DNA from: Pirellulaceae bacterium
Lineage (GTDB): Bacteria; Planctomycetota; Planctomycetia; Pirellulales; Pirellulaceae
DNA: 60,145 nucleotides
Assembly: GCA_016784735.1 (NCBI GenBank)
Contig: JADHUC010000014.1
Coordinates: forward strand, 1 to 60,145
Direction of reading: 5' to 3'
Position 1 is the first letter of the stretch; each line of letters opens with the position of its first letter. The position numbers were made by a program, and so were the translations under genes. The notes beneath the pieces were generated by a model, which was given only the letters and a program-made list of their open reading frames with translations, did no database searches and was not told the origin of the DNA. Below, in pieces: positions 48,911 through 57,375 of this stretch.

Positions 48911-50308
48911 ATGACGACGCCCCACGACGAAAAGAACCACACGCCTTCCGGTAGCCTCGTATATCTGACACTCATCTGCCTGGTAGCAACACTTGGCGGG
49001 CTACTGTTTGGCTACGACACGGGAGTGATCTCGGGCGCCATAGGTCCCTTGGTCAAACGTTTTGACTTAAGCCCACAGATGGAAGGTTGGGCCGCAAGTT
49101 GCGCGCTGGTTGGATGCATGTTCGGAGCGGCCTTTGCCGGAGCGATCAGCGACAGGATAGGACGCAAGAAACTGCTGGTGATTGCGGCGGTATTCTTCTT
49201 CGTTTCTGCGTTGGGGACAGCTCTGCCGAGAAACCTCAACGAGTTCATAATCTTCCGATTCCTCGGCGGTCTGGGCGTGGGCGCGGCGTCGATGACATCC
49301 CCGATGTACATTGCCGAAATCTCGCCGGCGCGAATACGCGGCCGAATGGTCTCGGTCAATCAGCTTGCCATCGTGTCCGGATTCCTGGTCGTCTACTTCG
49401 CCAACTACTTCATCGCGTTGGGACGGAGCGACGAGTGGCTCGTGCAGACCGGCTGGCGTTGGATGTTCGGGTCGGAAGCGTTGCCGGCCACGGCGTTGCT
49501 CCTGCTGGCGTTTTTCGTACCCGAAAGCCCGCGCTGGCTGACAAAACAGGGCAGGACTGTCGAGGCAACATCCATCCTCACCAAGATCGACGGCCCGGTT
49601 CACGCACAGAGCGAGATGAAGGCGATCACGAAGGCCGTCGCGCATGAAAGTGGTTCGATCAAGCAACTATTTCAATCGGGTATGCGGATCGCGTTGCTGA
49701 TCGGAGTTGTACTTGCATTCCTGCAACAGGTGACGGGAATCAACGCCGTACTGTACTATGCGCCGGAGATATTCAAGAACATTGGCGCGGGCACGGAGTC
49801 AGCCTTGTTGCAGACGGTTATCATCGGCGTGGTCAACGCGGGCTTTACGGTTGTGGCAATTTGGACCGTGGATACGTTGGGGCGAAAGCCACTGATGCTG
49901 GTCGGAGCCACGGGCATGGGTATTTCGCTTGCGGTCATCGGCTGCGCCTTCTACTTCGATCAGAGTGGGACGTGGGTACTGGCCGCCGTCCTGGTCTACA
50001 TCGCGTGCTTTGCGTCGTCGATGGGGCCCGTTTTTTGGGTAATCGCGTCGGAGATCTTTCCAACACGCATCCGCGGACGAGCTATGGCGGTTGCGACCGT
50101 CGTCATCTGGGTGTCGTGCTTTCTTGTCTCGCAGACCTTCCCAATGATGGACAAAAACAAATGGCTGGTAGACAAGTTCAACCACGCTTTCACGTTCTGG
50201 TTGTACGGCTACTTCTGTTTGTTGACCGTAATATTCGTGGCGCGTTTCCTTCCGGAAACCAAGGGCAAGACACTGGAAGAAATCGAGCAACATTGGGCGC
50301 GACAATGA
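48911..50308 (+). CDS. MFS sugar porter (sugar:proton symporter)
   Basis: The 465-residue membrane protein belongs to the sugar porter family, which imports hexoses and related sugars with protons. The family signatures are clear: GGLLFGYDTGVISGA in helix 1, DRIGRKKLL after helix 2, RFLGGLGVGAASM, YIAEISPARIRGRM, PESPRWL, QQVTGINAVLYYAPEIF, EIFPTRIRGRAMA and PETKGKTLEEIE at the end. About 12 helices are visible. I chose the ATG at 48911; there is no clear ribosome site. It follows the URO-D gene and nested palindromes, so the URO-D protein may act in metabolism of the transported sugar (inferred). Confidence 0.93.
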   Translation: MTTPHDEKNHTPSGSLVYLTLICLVATLGGLLFGYDTGVISGAIGPLVKRFDLSPQMEGWAASCALVGCMFGAAFAGAISDRIGRKKLLVIAAVFFFVSALGTALPRNLNEFIIFRFLGGLGVGAASMTSPMYIAEISPARIRGRMVSVNQLAIVSGFLVVYFANYFIALGRSDEWLVQTGWRWMFGSEALPATALLLLAFFVPESPRWLTKQGRTVEATSILTKIDGPVHAQSEMKAITKAVAHESGSIKQLFQSGMRIALLIGVVLAFLQQVTGINAVLYYAPEIFKNIGAGTESALLQTVIIGVVNAGFTVVAIWTVDTLGRKPLMLVGATGMGISLAVIGCAFYFDQSGTWVLAAVLVYIACFASSMGPVFWVIASEIFPTRIRGRAMAVATVVIWVSCFLVSQTFPMMDKNKWLVDKFNHAFTFWLYGYFCLLTVIFVARFLPETKGKTLEEIEQHWARQ

Positions 50309-50358
50309 GAATTGCCACCTCACACGCCGCCGTAAGGATCTCGCATTGAGAGAACAAT

Positions 50359-50487
50359 ATGAACGTTAGCCTGCGATCTACTGCATGGACCGTCGCGGTC
50401 GCTCTGGTGGCGGCCAAACCTGAACTTGCGCAACAACTGGAGTCTGAGTTTGAACGTTGGTTGACGGATGCCAAGACCGGACGCTGA
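50359..50487 (+). pseudogene. Possible remnant of a sulfatase C-terminus
   Basis: The 42-residue frame reads MNVSLRSTAWTVAVALVAA and then KPELAQQLESEFERWLTDAK. The second part looks like the C-terminal helix of many secreted sulfatases (P-E-L-x-x-x-L-x-x-x-x-x-x-W-L). The first part looks like a signal peptide. A gene reduced to its two ends by an internal deletion would give this picture. It could also be a genuine short peptide. There is no strong ribosome site. Confidence 0.4.
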
Positions 50488-50586
50488 GTTGCCAATGGAT
50501 ATGGCCGTGCGCGCCTGGTATACTTGTGTCAGCTCACCTGTTTGTGTTCCTGCCTTCGATAACCACCTTGCTACGGGACTACTGCC

Positions 50587-51471
50587 ATGAAACGTCGAGA
50601 AATGCTGTTGACCACCGGTGCGGCTGTCGCGGGAACGTGCGCCTTTCCATTGCGTTGGATTGCGGCCGCTGACAAGAAACCTCAGAAGGTGCTCTACTTC
50701 ACTCGCAACGTCGGCTTCTACCATTCGGTGGTCGTGCGCAAGGGCGATGACTTGAGCCACTCGGAGAAAGTCCTGATTGATATGGGCAAGCGTGTGGGAA
50801 TCGAAATCGAATGCACGAAGGACGGCCGAGTGTTCGATGGCAACATCGACCAATACGACGCGTTTGCCTTCTACACAAACGGCGATCTCACAACACCGAA
50901 CAAACAGGAAGAGCCGCCCATGTCGCAGGAGGGGAAGAAGCGTTTCTTGGACGCGATCTCCGGTGGAAAGGGGTTCGTAGGGTTTCATTCCGCCTGTGCA
51001 TGCTGGCGCACGCCGGGGGCTCGCGACGAGAACGCCGACCAGGTGGATCCGTACCTTGCCATGCTGGGCGGCGAGTTCATCGCCCACGGGCCTCAACAGA
51101 AGGCGATCATGCGCATCACGTCACCGAGCTTCCCCGGAATGCAGAACTTGGGCAACTCGTTCGAAATGCTCGAAGAATGGTACGCCATGAAGAATTTCGC
51201 CAAGGACCTGCACGTGATCTTGGTACAGGAGACCGAGGGGATGAAAGGCGACTGCTATCAGCGTCCGGCGTTCCCATCCACGTGGGCCAGGATGCAGGGC
51301 AAAGGACGAGTATTCTTCACGTCGCTGGCGCACCGCGAGGATGTTTGGGAAGGAGAACCGTTCCAGCAGATCGTCTTGGGCGGCTTGGCGTGGGTCTTGG
51401 GCAACGTGGACGCAGATATCACACCAAACGTCGAGAAAGCGGCACCGAAAGGGACCCAGTTGAAGGCGTGA
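50587..51471 (+). CDS. Exported ThuA-like domain protein
   Basis: The 294-residue protein has a Tat-like start (MKRREMLLTTGAAVAGTCAF). The rest is a ThuA-type glutamine-amidotransferase-like fold: VLYFTRNVGFYHSVV, YDAFAFYTNGDL, GGKGFVGFHSACACW, then GGEFIAHGPQQKAIM and GRVFFTSLAHREDVW. ThuA domains occur in sugar and trehalose utilisation clusters and are thought to act on carbohydrates, though no reaction is fixed. The nucleophile Cys expected in true amidotransferases is replaced by the HSAC region. Together with the preceding sugar porter it fits a sugar-use cluster. Confidence 0.87.
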   Translation: MKRREMLLTTGAAVAGTCAFPLRWIAAADKKPQKVLYFTRNVGFYHSVVVRKGDDLSHSEKVLIDMGKRVGIEIECTKDGRVFDGNIDQYDAFAFYTNGDLTTPNKQEEPPMSQEGKKRFLDAISGGKGFVGFHSACACWRTPGARDENADQVDPYLAMLGGEFIAHGPQQKAIMRITSPSFPGMQNLGNSFEMLEEWYAMKNFAKDLHVILVQETEGMKGDCYQRPAFPSTWARMQGKGRVFFTSLAHREDVWEGEPFQQIVLGGLAWVLGNVDADITPNVEKAAPKGTQLKA

Positions 51472-51481
51472 ATCGCCACGG

Positions 51482-51706
51482 CTAGAACGCGATTGCCAAG
51501 CCCAGCAGACCTGCGAGCCCGATGAGGACCAGTGGAAGCAGACCGTTGCGTCTGGTCGGGAGGTCGTGTCGTCGAGACAACTCGGCGATGGCGTGTCTTG
51601 CCTTTTCGCGGTCAGCCCCCGTTTCCTCGCGGAACAGCCTGATTGCGTGGCCCGTGCTGCCTTCTTTGAGAAGCATCACCACGAGTCCTTCTTTGTCTTC
51701 GTCCAT
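51482..51706 (-). CDS. Small membrane protein with L7/L12-C-terminal-like helix
   Basis: The 74-residue protein begins with a soluble part, VVMLLKEGSTGHAIRLFREETGADREKARHAI. By eye this resembles the C-terminal domain of ribosomal protein L7/L12 (helix, K-E-G turn, A-I-x-L-x-R-E-x-T-G, helix). It ends in one membrane helix (LLPLVLIGLAGLLGLAIAF), so it is tail-anchored. An ATG 22 codons inside the longer open frame was chosen, with AAGGC upstream. It is convergent with the ThuA gene (10-base gap) and divergent from a small Cys-rich gene. Function unknown. Confidence 0.65.
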   Translation of the reverse strand: MDEDKEGLVVMLLKEGSTGHAIRLFREETGADREKARHAIAELSRRHDLPTRRNGLLPLVLIGLAGLLGLAIAF

Positions 51707-51794
51707 AGGGTCTGCCTTGCCATTTCGAACGCGTCGATTTCCGGTGCGCGGAGTCAACGTCAGACCTCGCACGATTTCGCGTCAAAGAGATAAG

Positions 51795-51965
51795 ATGAAT
51801 TCCGAGATCAATGAAGAGAATCACGACGCGACGCCGATACCGGGGCATTATGGATTACCTTATGGTTCTCCACTCCATTGTCAACAAACGTATGGTTGGG
51901 CAGTGAAGATTTGCTGCGAAGAAGCGTGTTTTCGCTTCGGTATCTGCGGCTTGTGTGAACTCTAA
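51795..51965 (+). CDS. Small cysteine-rich protein
   Basis: The 56-residue frame reads MNSEINEENHDATPIPGHYG followed by a Cys-rich tail in which six Cys fall within the last 28 residues (LHC, KICCEEAC, FGICGLC). There is no signal peptide. GAGATAAG just before the ATG is a weak ribosome site. The clustered Cys could bind metal or be modified in a peptide product. The frame is short and unsupported by homology I know, so it may be chance. It lies 88 bases from the divergent membrane protein gene. Confidence 0.45.
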   Translation: MNSEINEENHDATPIPGHYGLPYGSPLHCQQTYGWAVKICCEEACFRFGICGLCEL

Positions 51966-52064
51966 CGGAAAACGCTTGTCGTAATCGTCGGCTGTCTCTT
52001 ATGATATGGATGGGACGCGGGGCGAAGGGGTCTGCGTCCCGAATACAACCGCGCGGGAAACAAC

Positions 52065-53900
52065 GTGCTCGAGACGACTCCTCCCATTGTTGACGACGTC
52101 CCTATCGAACCGCCGCCGATTCTTGCTGAGATCGGCGACTGCGCAGTCCCTCCCCCTTTAGAGGAATATCGTCTGCGCGAGGTCTCTCGCCAACTGGGCG
52201 ATCTCGTGGATCAACGAGACCCGCTGGAAACCCGACGAGACGCGGATTTCCTGGTGTTCACGGCTCTTCCGGGAGGTTTGGCCAGTGCGGTTATCCATCT
52301 ATTGTTGTTGATCAGCCTGGGCGTTTGCATGCTGGCCGCTTCGGAATTCGGGGCTAAGACCATCAGCATCGAAGTCGTGGAAGCAGACGATGCGGATTTG
52401 CTCGAAGACGAGTTTCTGGACGAGCTGGCCATGGACATTGAACCGGTTCCAACCGAAGACACGGCCGAACCGGAAGAATCGTTGTGGGACAGCGAAGTAT
52501 TCGACGAGACGGACGACTTGACGATCGATGTGGACGATCTCCTCAATTCCGTCGCTCAGGACGGTTCGGCCACGGGTGCGAATACGGCGGGAAAGGGTCC
52601 CGGAACCGGATACGCGGATCACGACCGGCCCGGCGGCGGCTTGGCATCGCGAGCCCAACGCCGGCAGCAGGCCCTGGCCTACGGTGCCACTCCCGAGAGT
52701 GAAAATGCCGTCGAATTGGCCCTTGAATGGCTGGCCAAGCACCAGAGACGGGACGGGTCGTGGAGTTTCAACCATCGCGCCGGAGATCACAGTTGCGAAG
52801 CGTGCCGATGCGGCAACCCTGGTTCCCACCCTGACGCCGACAATGGCGCGACGGCCATGGCTTTGTTGGCGTACCTGGGAGCCGGATACACGCATTTGGA
52901 CGGCAAGTACCAAGAGCAGGTCGACGGCGGTTTGCGTTACCTGATCGAGGCACAGGAGGGAGATGGAAGTCTCATCGATCCTTCCGGGCGGATGTACAGC
53001 CACGGTTTGGCCTCCTTTGCCCTCTGTGAAGCGCTGGCGATGACGCGATACGACTACCACAAGCCTGATCCCTTTCCCAGCGTTTCCGCCACAGCCGAAC
53101 TTGATCCCGACCAATTGGCTCGGGCCGCCGACGGTAAGCCGGTTATCGACATCGAGGATCCTTTTACCGATCCCGCTTTCGAGGAAACAAGCGAGACAGC
53201 GTCGTCCGGCGAGTCGCCGCCGGTCAAACTCGACGACTTAACGCGAGCCGCCCAACGGGCCATCGTCTTTATCGAGAAGGCCCAGCACAAGCAAGGCGGC
53301 TGGCGATACAGGCCCGGCGAAGCCGGTGACACATCGGTTGTTGGGTGGCAGATGATGGCGTTGAAGAGCGCCTACTTGGCCGGACTGGACGTCAATCCAC
53401 AAACGGTCCAAAGAGCAGTCCGCTTTCTGGACTACGTTCAAGACGACCGGATCGGGTCTAGCTACGGCTACACGAACGGCAGCAAGCGGCGTAACGCGGA
53501 TATTAACCGCTCGATCACCGCCACCACCCCGATCGGTTTGCTGTGTCGTATGTACACCGGTTGGGATCAGGAGAGAAAGGGACTTGCGGTAGGCGTCTTG
53601 CGACTTGGGAAGTGTGCCAAACCTGGCAAAGGCATGTACTTCTACTACTACGCCACGCAAGTAATGCATCACTTCGATGGGCCCTCGTGGCACGCATGGA
53701 ACGTCTGGATGCGCGACTACCTGGTGAAGACCCAGGATCGCAAGGGATCGGAGAATGGAAGTTGGTCCTTCACTGGGTCTCACGATAATGCGGGACGCCT
53801 GTACTGCACCGCGATGGCTACGATGACGCTGGAAGTATACTATCGCTACTCGCCGATCTACGGCAGCAGTGCGGTTGCGAAGGCACCTGGTTTCAAGTAG
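52065..53900 (+). CDS. Membrane-anchored prenyltransferase/squalene-cyclase repeat protein
   Basis: The 611-residue protein starts at a GTG after GGGAAAC. A polar N-terminus is followed by one membrane helix at about 70-92 (GGLASAVIHLLLLISLGVCMLAA). An acidic linker follows (DADLLEDEFLDELAMDIEP and onward), along with a Gly-rich stretch. The remaining 400 residues carry repeats of the prenyltransferase/squalene-oxidase type: VELALEWLAKHQRRDGSWSFN, VDGGLRYLIEAQ, AIVFIEKAQHKQGGWRY and VRFLDYVQDD. A CEACRCG segment sits in the first repeat. The conserved DxDD of true squalene cyclases is not evident, so a terpene cyclase role is unlikely. The next membrane protein starts 46 bases later. Confidence 0.8.
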   Translation: MLETTPPIVDDVPIEPPPILAEIGDCAVPPPLEEYRLREVSRQLGDLVDQRDPLETRRDADFLVFTALPGGLASAVIHLLLLISLGVCMLAASEFGAKTISIEVVEADDADLLEDEFLDELAMDIEPVPTEDTAEPEESLWDSEVFDETDDLTIDVDDLLNSVAQDGSATGANTAGKGPGTGYADHDRPGGGLASRAQRRQQALAYGATPESENAVELALEWLAKHQRRDGSWSFNHRAGDHSCEACRCGNPGSHPDADNGATAMALLAYLGAGYTHLDGKYQEQVDGGLRYLIEAQEGDGSLIDPSGRMYSHGLASFALCEALAMTRYDYHKPDPFPSVSATAELDPDQLARAADGKPVIDIEDPFTDPAFEETSETASSGESPPVKLDDLTRAAQRAIVFIEKAQHKQGGWRYRPGEAGDTSVVGWQMMALKSAYLAGLDVNPQTVQRAVRFLDYVQDDRIGSSYGYTNGSKRRNADINRSITATTPIGLLCRMYTGWDQERKGLAVGVLRLGKCAKPGKGMYFYYYATQVMHHFDGPSWHAWNVWMRDYLVKTQDRKGSENGSWSFTGSHDNAGRLYCTAMATMTLEVYYRYSPIYGSSAVAKAPGFK

Positions 53901-53946
53901 ATACTCAGCCCCGACCACCCATCCACCGCATACAGCACCAGCAACG

Positions 53947-54999
53947 ATGTCTCAGGATCGCGCGCCATCAGCGTTGTTCGCCATTGGCTGGCTATTTCTG
54001 TTGCATGGTCTGGCGGACGTCACGGTCGGCATCTATCGGTGCCACGACGTCGATCGCGCACTGACAGATCTGTTGGCGGCGGCGCTCACGCGCAGCCAGT
54101 TGTGCTTGCTGGCCATATGGCTCGTGGCCGGATCGGATCGGTTTTCCTGGCGGATTTGCGGATTGATCGCCGGTAGTTGTTTTGTCTTTATTGTGCTCTC
54201 CCGGTTCGTCTTTCCGGGGCTACATGACTTCGCCCGCGATGTGGTTTGGCTGGACGAAGAATGGGCGTACTATTTTCGGCTGTCCGGTCCCGGGGACCTG
54301 TTGATCAAGGGGCCAATTCTGATTGGCGGGGTGGCCGTGCCGTTGTTGGTTTGGCGCGGTTGGCGAGCGATCCGAAGTGTCCGGCAGTCCGGTTTGCCCC
54401 GCTTGAATCTGGCGCGTTGGCTTCGTTTCCAGTTCCGTATGCAGGATGCCATCGTTTGGATTGTCACGCTCTCCGTAGCTTTGGCCGCCACCTATCGCAC
54501 AGCACCCTATGCCGATTGGTACGGCGAACTGCTCAGCCACTGGCGGCAGATCGCTCGGTTGGAAACCCCGCCCGACGTCTATTGTGCGGCCAGCGCAATC
54601 CTCTATGTCTTGGTCGCCTGCGTATCGCTGTGGTCCGTCTACTCGAAGATGGCGTTGCGTTTTCGGGTCCCGATTGCACTCGTATTGGTGATCGCTCCAG
54701 CCTTCGGATTCGAACTCTGGCTTCGAGATGTTGTCGAAAACGTGACATCCGAGTCATCGGCGGGCGTTTGGGGCCACGCCTCGGCCGAGACTCTGACCAG
54801 CATCGTGGCGGCGACGATAATGGTGGGCTCCTTGTTGCTGGTCAGATTGTACGGGATGGTAACAACACGCCGTCGCCGCAGAACCGAAGCGGCATTTGGC
54901 CAGGATCTTCCTCGCAGCGCCCGGAAGATGGCCGGGCAGTCCGAAGAGGGCGAAGGAAACCAGAAAAACCTCTGGTCTGCGCGGGAAGACGATTCGTGA
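53947..54999 (+). CDS. Multi-pass membrane protein of unknown function
   Basis: The 350-residue protein has about seven or eight membrane helices (SALFAIGWLFLLHGLADVTVGIY, CGLIAGSCFVFIVLSRFVFP, ILIGGVAVPLLVW, IVWIVTLSVALAATY, AASAILYVLVACVSLWSVY, IALVLVIAPAFGFELWL, IVAATIMVGSLLLVRLY). It ends in a basic, probably cytoplasmic tail. No motif tells its role. It is the second gene of a likely pair with the squalene-repeat protein. A nested palindromic region follows 48 bases after its end. Confidence 0.7.
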   Translation: MSQDRAPSALFAIGWLFLLHGLADVTVGIYRCHDVDRALTDLLAAALTRSQLCLLAIWLVAGSDRFSWRICGLIAGSCFVFIVLSRFVFPGLHDFARDVVWLDEEWAYYFRLSGPGDLLIKGPILIGGVAVPLLVWRGWRAIRSVRQSGLPRLNLARWLRFQFRMQDAIVWIVTLSVALAATYRTAPYADWYGELLSHWRQIARLETPPDVYCAASAILYVLVACVSLWSVYSKMALRFRVPIALVLVIAPAFGFELWLRDVVENVTSESSAGVWGHASAETLTSIVAATIMVGSLLLVRLYGMVTTRRRRRTEAAFGQDLPRSARKMAGQSEEGEGNQKNLWSAREDDS

Positions 55000-55047
55000 T
55001 TGCGTCGCAGAGACGGTACAATCTCAGACATCGCCACACGTCTGCAT

Positions 55048-55230
55048 TCGTTTAACCCGTAACCGGAGAAGGGTACTGAATTGGTCGTGGGGCACGTTTC
55101 CAACGTGCCAAGACGCACATGATGGGCGAGCCAGAGAGCTGAAACTGGCGAAATCCGGCACGTTGGAAACGTGCCCCACGTCCGCCTTCGATCGCATTTC
55201 AACGGCCTCCTCCGGCTGCAGGTTAAACGA
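55048..55230. repeat. Nested palindromic elements, TCGTTTA outer / CGTGGGGCACG inner
   Basis: The outer arms, 55048-55074 and 55204-55230, share the termini TCGTTTAACC and GGTTAAACGA with the family at 31957. Inside is a perfect 24-base inverted repeat, arms 55086-55109 and 55157-55180, starting CGTGGGGCACGTTTCC. The inner element appears inserted into the outer one. Confidence 0.88.
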
Positions 55231-55262
55231 TGGACGAAAACTACACGTATGGAGTTCCCACT

Positions 55263-56333
55263 GTGTCGTACACGATGACCCCACGTGAACGCTGGCTGGC
55301 CCTACTGGCGGGCAAGCCGGTGGACCGCATTCCGACTGACTATCAGGCAACTGACGAGGTGACCGCACGTTTGGTGGTGGAACTGGGCTGCGCGGACGAG
55401 GATGAACTGTGGCCCAGGCTGCACATCGACGCACGAAAGTACGTCGAATCCCGGTGGAAACTGCCTCATCATCCCGATGATCCCGAAGCGGACATGTGGG
55501 GCGTTCGTTATCAATCGGTCGACTACGGAACCGGAACCTACGAAGAGCCCTTGTACCATCCGCTCGGCGCGGCCCAGACCGTGGCCGACATCCACGCCCA
55601 TCGCTGGCCGGACCCGGACGAATCCGATTACGACGTGATCACGCGCACGTTGGACGAGGACGACCGCTACCGCCCGATCCACTCGTGCGTCTACGAGCCG
55701 TTCCTGCTGTACTGCTACATGCGAGGGCTGGAACTGGCCTACGAGGATCTGGCGATACGCCCCGAATTGGCCGACGCCATCTTGGGACACATCTTCGACT
55801 ACTACTACGAGCACCAACGTCGCTGCTTCGAGGCGGGCGGCGGGCGAATCGATCTGACGTGGGTGGCCGAAGACCTGGGCTCGCAGACAGGTCCTCTGGT
55901 CAGCCTGGACATGTACCGACGGTTCTTTCTGCCACATCAGATCAAGATGGCCGAACTGGCCCGGTCGTTCGGAATCCACGTGATGTACCACACCGACGGC
56001 GCCGCGCGATTGTTCCTGCCCGATCTGATCGACCGAGTAGGCATCGAGATTCTGAACCCCGTCCAATGGCGATGCCCCGGCATGGAGCGAGAGGGTCTGG
56101 TAGCCGATTTCGGCGAACGGATCATCTTCCACGGTTCGATCGACAACCAACAGACCTTGCCGTTCGGCAACGTTGACGACGTGGTGGCCGAAGTGCGTGA
56201 GAGCATAGAGATCTACAAAGACGCTCGCTGGATCTGCAACCCTTGCCACAACATCCAGCCGGTCACGCCGACCGAGAACATTGTGGCCATGTACGAGACA
56301 ATCCATGAACTGGGAAAGCGATGGGGGATGTGA
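55263..56333 (+). CDS. Uroporphyrinogen decarboxylase-family (URO-D) protein (2)
   Basis: The 356-residue protein has the URO-D barrel: MTPRERWLALLAGKPVDRIPTDY at the start, IDLTWVAEDLGSQTGPLVSLDMYRRFF, HVMYHTDGAARLFLPDLIDRVGIEILNPVQ, IIFHGSIDNQQTLPFG and WICNPCHNIQPVTPTENI at the end. It is related to the gene at 47457 and of the same non-heme type. The start is uncertain: a GTG at 55263 has GGAG eight bases upstream, while an ATG at 55230 overlaps the end of the palindromic element. An ATG at 55275 is also possible. It has no close co-directional partner. Confidence 0.83.
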   Translation: MSYTMTPRERWLALLAGKPVDRIPTDYQATDEVTARLVVELGCADEDELWPRLHIDARKYVESRWKLPHHPDDPEADMWGVRYQSVDYGTGTYEEPLYHPLGAAQTVADIHAHRWPDPDESDYDVITRTLDEDDRYRPIHSCVYEPFLLYCYMRGLELAYEDLAIRPELADAILGHIFDYYYEHQRRCFEAGGGRIDLTWVAEDLGSQTGPLVSLDMYRRFFLPHQIKMAELARSFGIHVMYHTDGAARLFLPDLIDRVGIEILNPVQWRCPGMEREGLVADFGERIIFHGSIDNQQTLPFGNVDDVVAEVRESIEIYKDARWICNPCHNIQPVTPTENIVAMYETIHELGKRWGM

Positions 56334-56605
56334 ACGGGCGGCAAGGCCTGGATGCGTGAGCGAAGTGTGGAGGGCCTGGCACCGTAGAAGCCTCCCTTTG
56401 GTGGATCTTCAGCGGCAGGCAGACCCGACCAGGGAGATGTCCACTGGCCAAGCGTCTCTGCGGCCAAGGAAGCATCGGTGCGCGTCATATGAAGCAAGTT
56501 GCATGCTGACGACTTTCTGGCGAAATCAGCAAGTCTAAAACAACGACTGAGCCCCCTCTGCCATCGTGGCACGATTCGAGCAGCGCACCTCCACGCTGCG
56601 GTCGT

Positions 56606-57199
56606 GTCACGGTCGGTCTCTGAGCAAGTCGCCATGGGTGAAGGTCAGCACCGGGGCACTGTGGCGGGCTGTCATGGGCCGAGCCTCGCGTAGCAGCACT
56701 GCGGCATCCTCGTTTGGCCAATGGGCATGGAAGATCTCGAAGTAGCTGAAGTAGGTCACGCCACGCAGTTGGTCTTCGTCGCCGTCCCAGTATGGGAACG
56801 ATGCAGGATCGCGGGTCCAGCCTGCCAGCGGCTCGAACGCTTGGCGAAGCGTGTGGCCTTCGGGAGAACGCCAGTCGTACAGGTCCCGTCCTGCAAGCCC
56901 CGCTTCGCTTGTGAGTGGCCCGTTGCGTCCCGGTAATAGCCGGGCACGTACCAGTGTTCGGGCGCGTGGTGCTGACGATCAAGCAGTCCCTCCGCACGAG
57001 ACTTGAGGTCAAGCCACGCGGAGTACGTTGGCTCGGTTCGTTGCTCGATACGCCGCTTCAGAGTATCCAGCCGCGTCTCGCTCAGGAAGACTTCCCGCGG
57101 TGCCCGATCTTGCGCTGCGGCCGAGTACGCGTCGATCTTGATTGTCAGCAGGGCTGCCGCCAGCAGGATAAGCACGGTTGTTGCGTTACGTTGTTTCAT
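56606..57199 (-). pseudogene. Broken alginate-lyase-like polysaccharide lyase gene
   Basis: The first 100 codons from ATG 57199 (AGGA upstream) give a signal peptide, then RLDTLKRRIEQRTEPTYSAWLDLKSRAEGLL and HWYVPGYYRDATGHSQAKRGLQD. These look like the start of an alginate-lyase/heparinase-type toroid. Near position 56885 the frame changes. The next phase continues DLYDWRSPEGHTLRQAFEPLAGW, PYWDGDED and TYFSYFEIFHAHWPNEDA, which reads like the C-terminal part of the same family. The central catalytic portion is missing, about 200 residues by family length. The gene thus suffered an internal deletion with frameshift. It stands beside an intact SGNH hydrolase and a glycosidase-like gene. Confidence 0.75.
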
Positions 57200-57375
57200 T
57201 GACCAATCCTGATTCGAGCAGCGAAGGACATCATGGGGACTCCGCACAGAACAAGAGGGAGGAGGCTGCGGATCATGGTCGAGTTTCCTGGAGTGGTTGG
57301 AGGCCATCTGCATCAGCGACAGCCAACGCGATCTTCTGGTTAAGCCGCGGTCCAATGTTCGTGAACATGTAGATC

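Noticed and set aside
57335..57360. A short match to the TCGTTTA repeat family (GTTAAGCCGCGGTCC)
   Set aside because: Only one arm-like segment exists and no pairing partner is nearby, so it is not a clear element.
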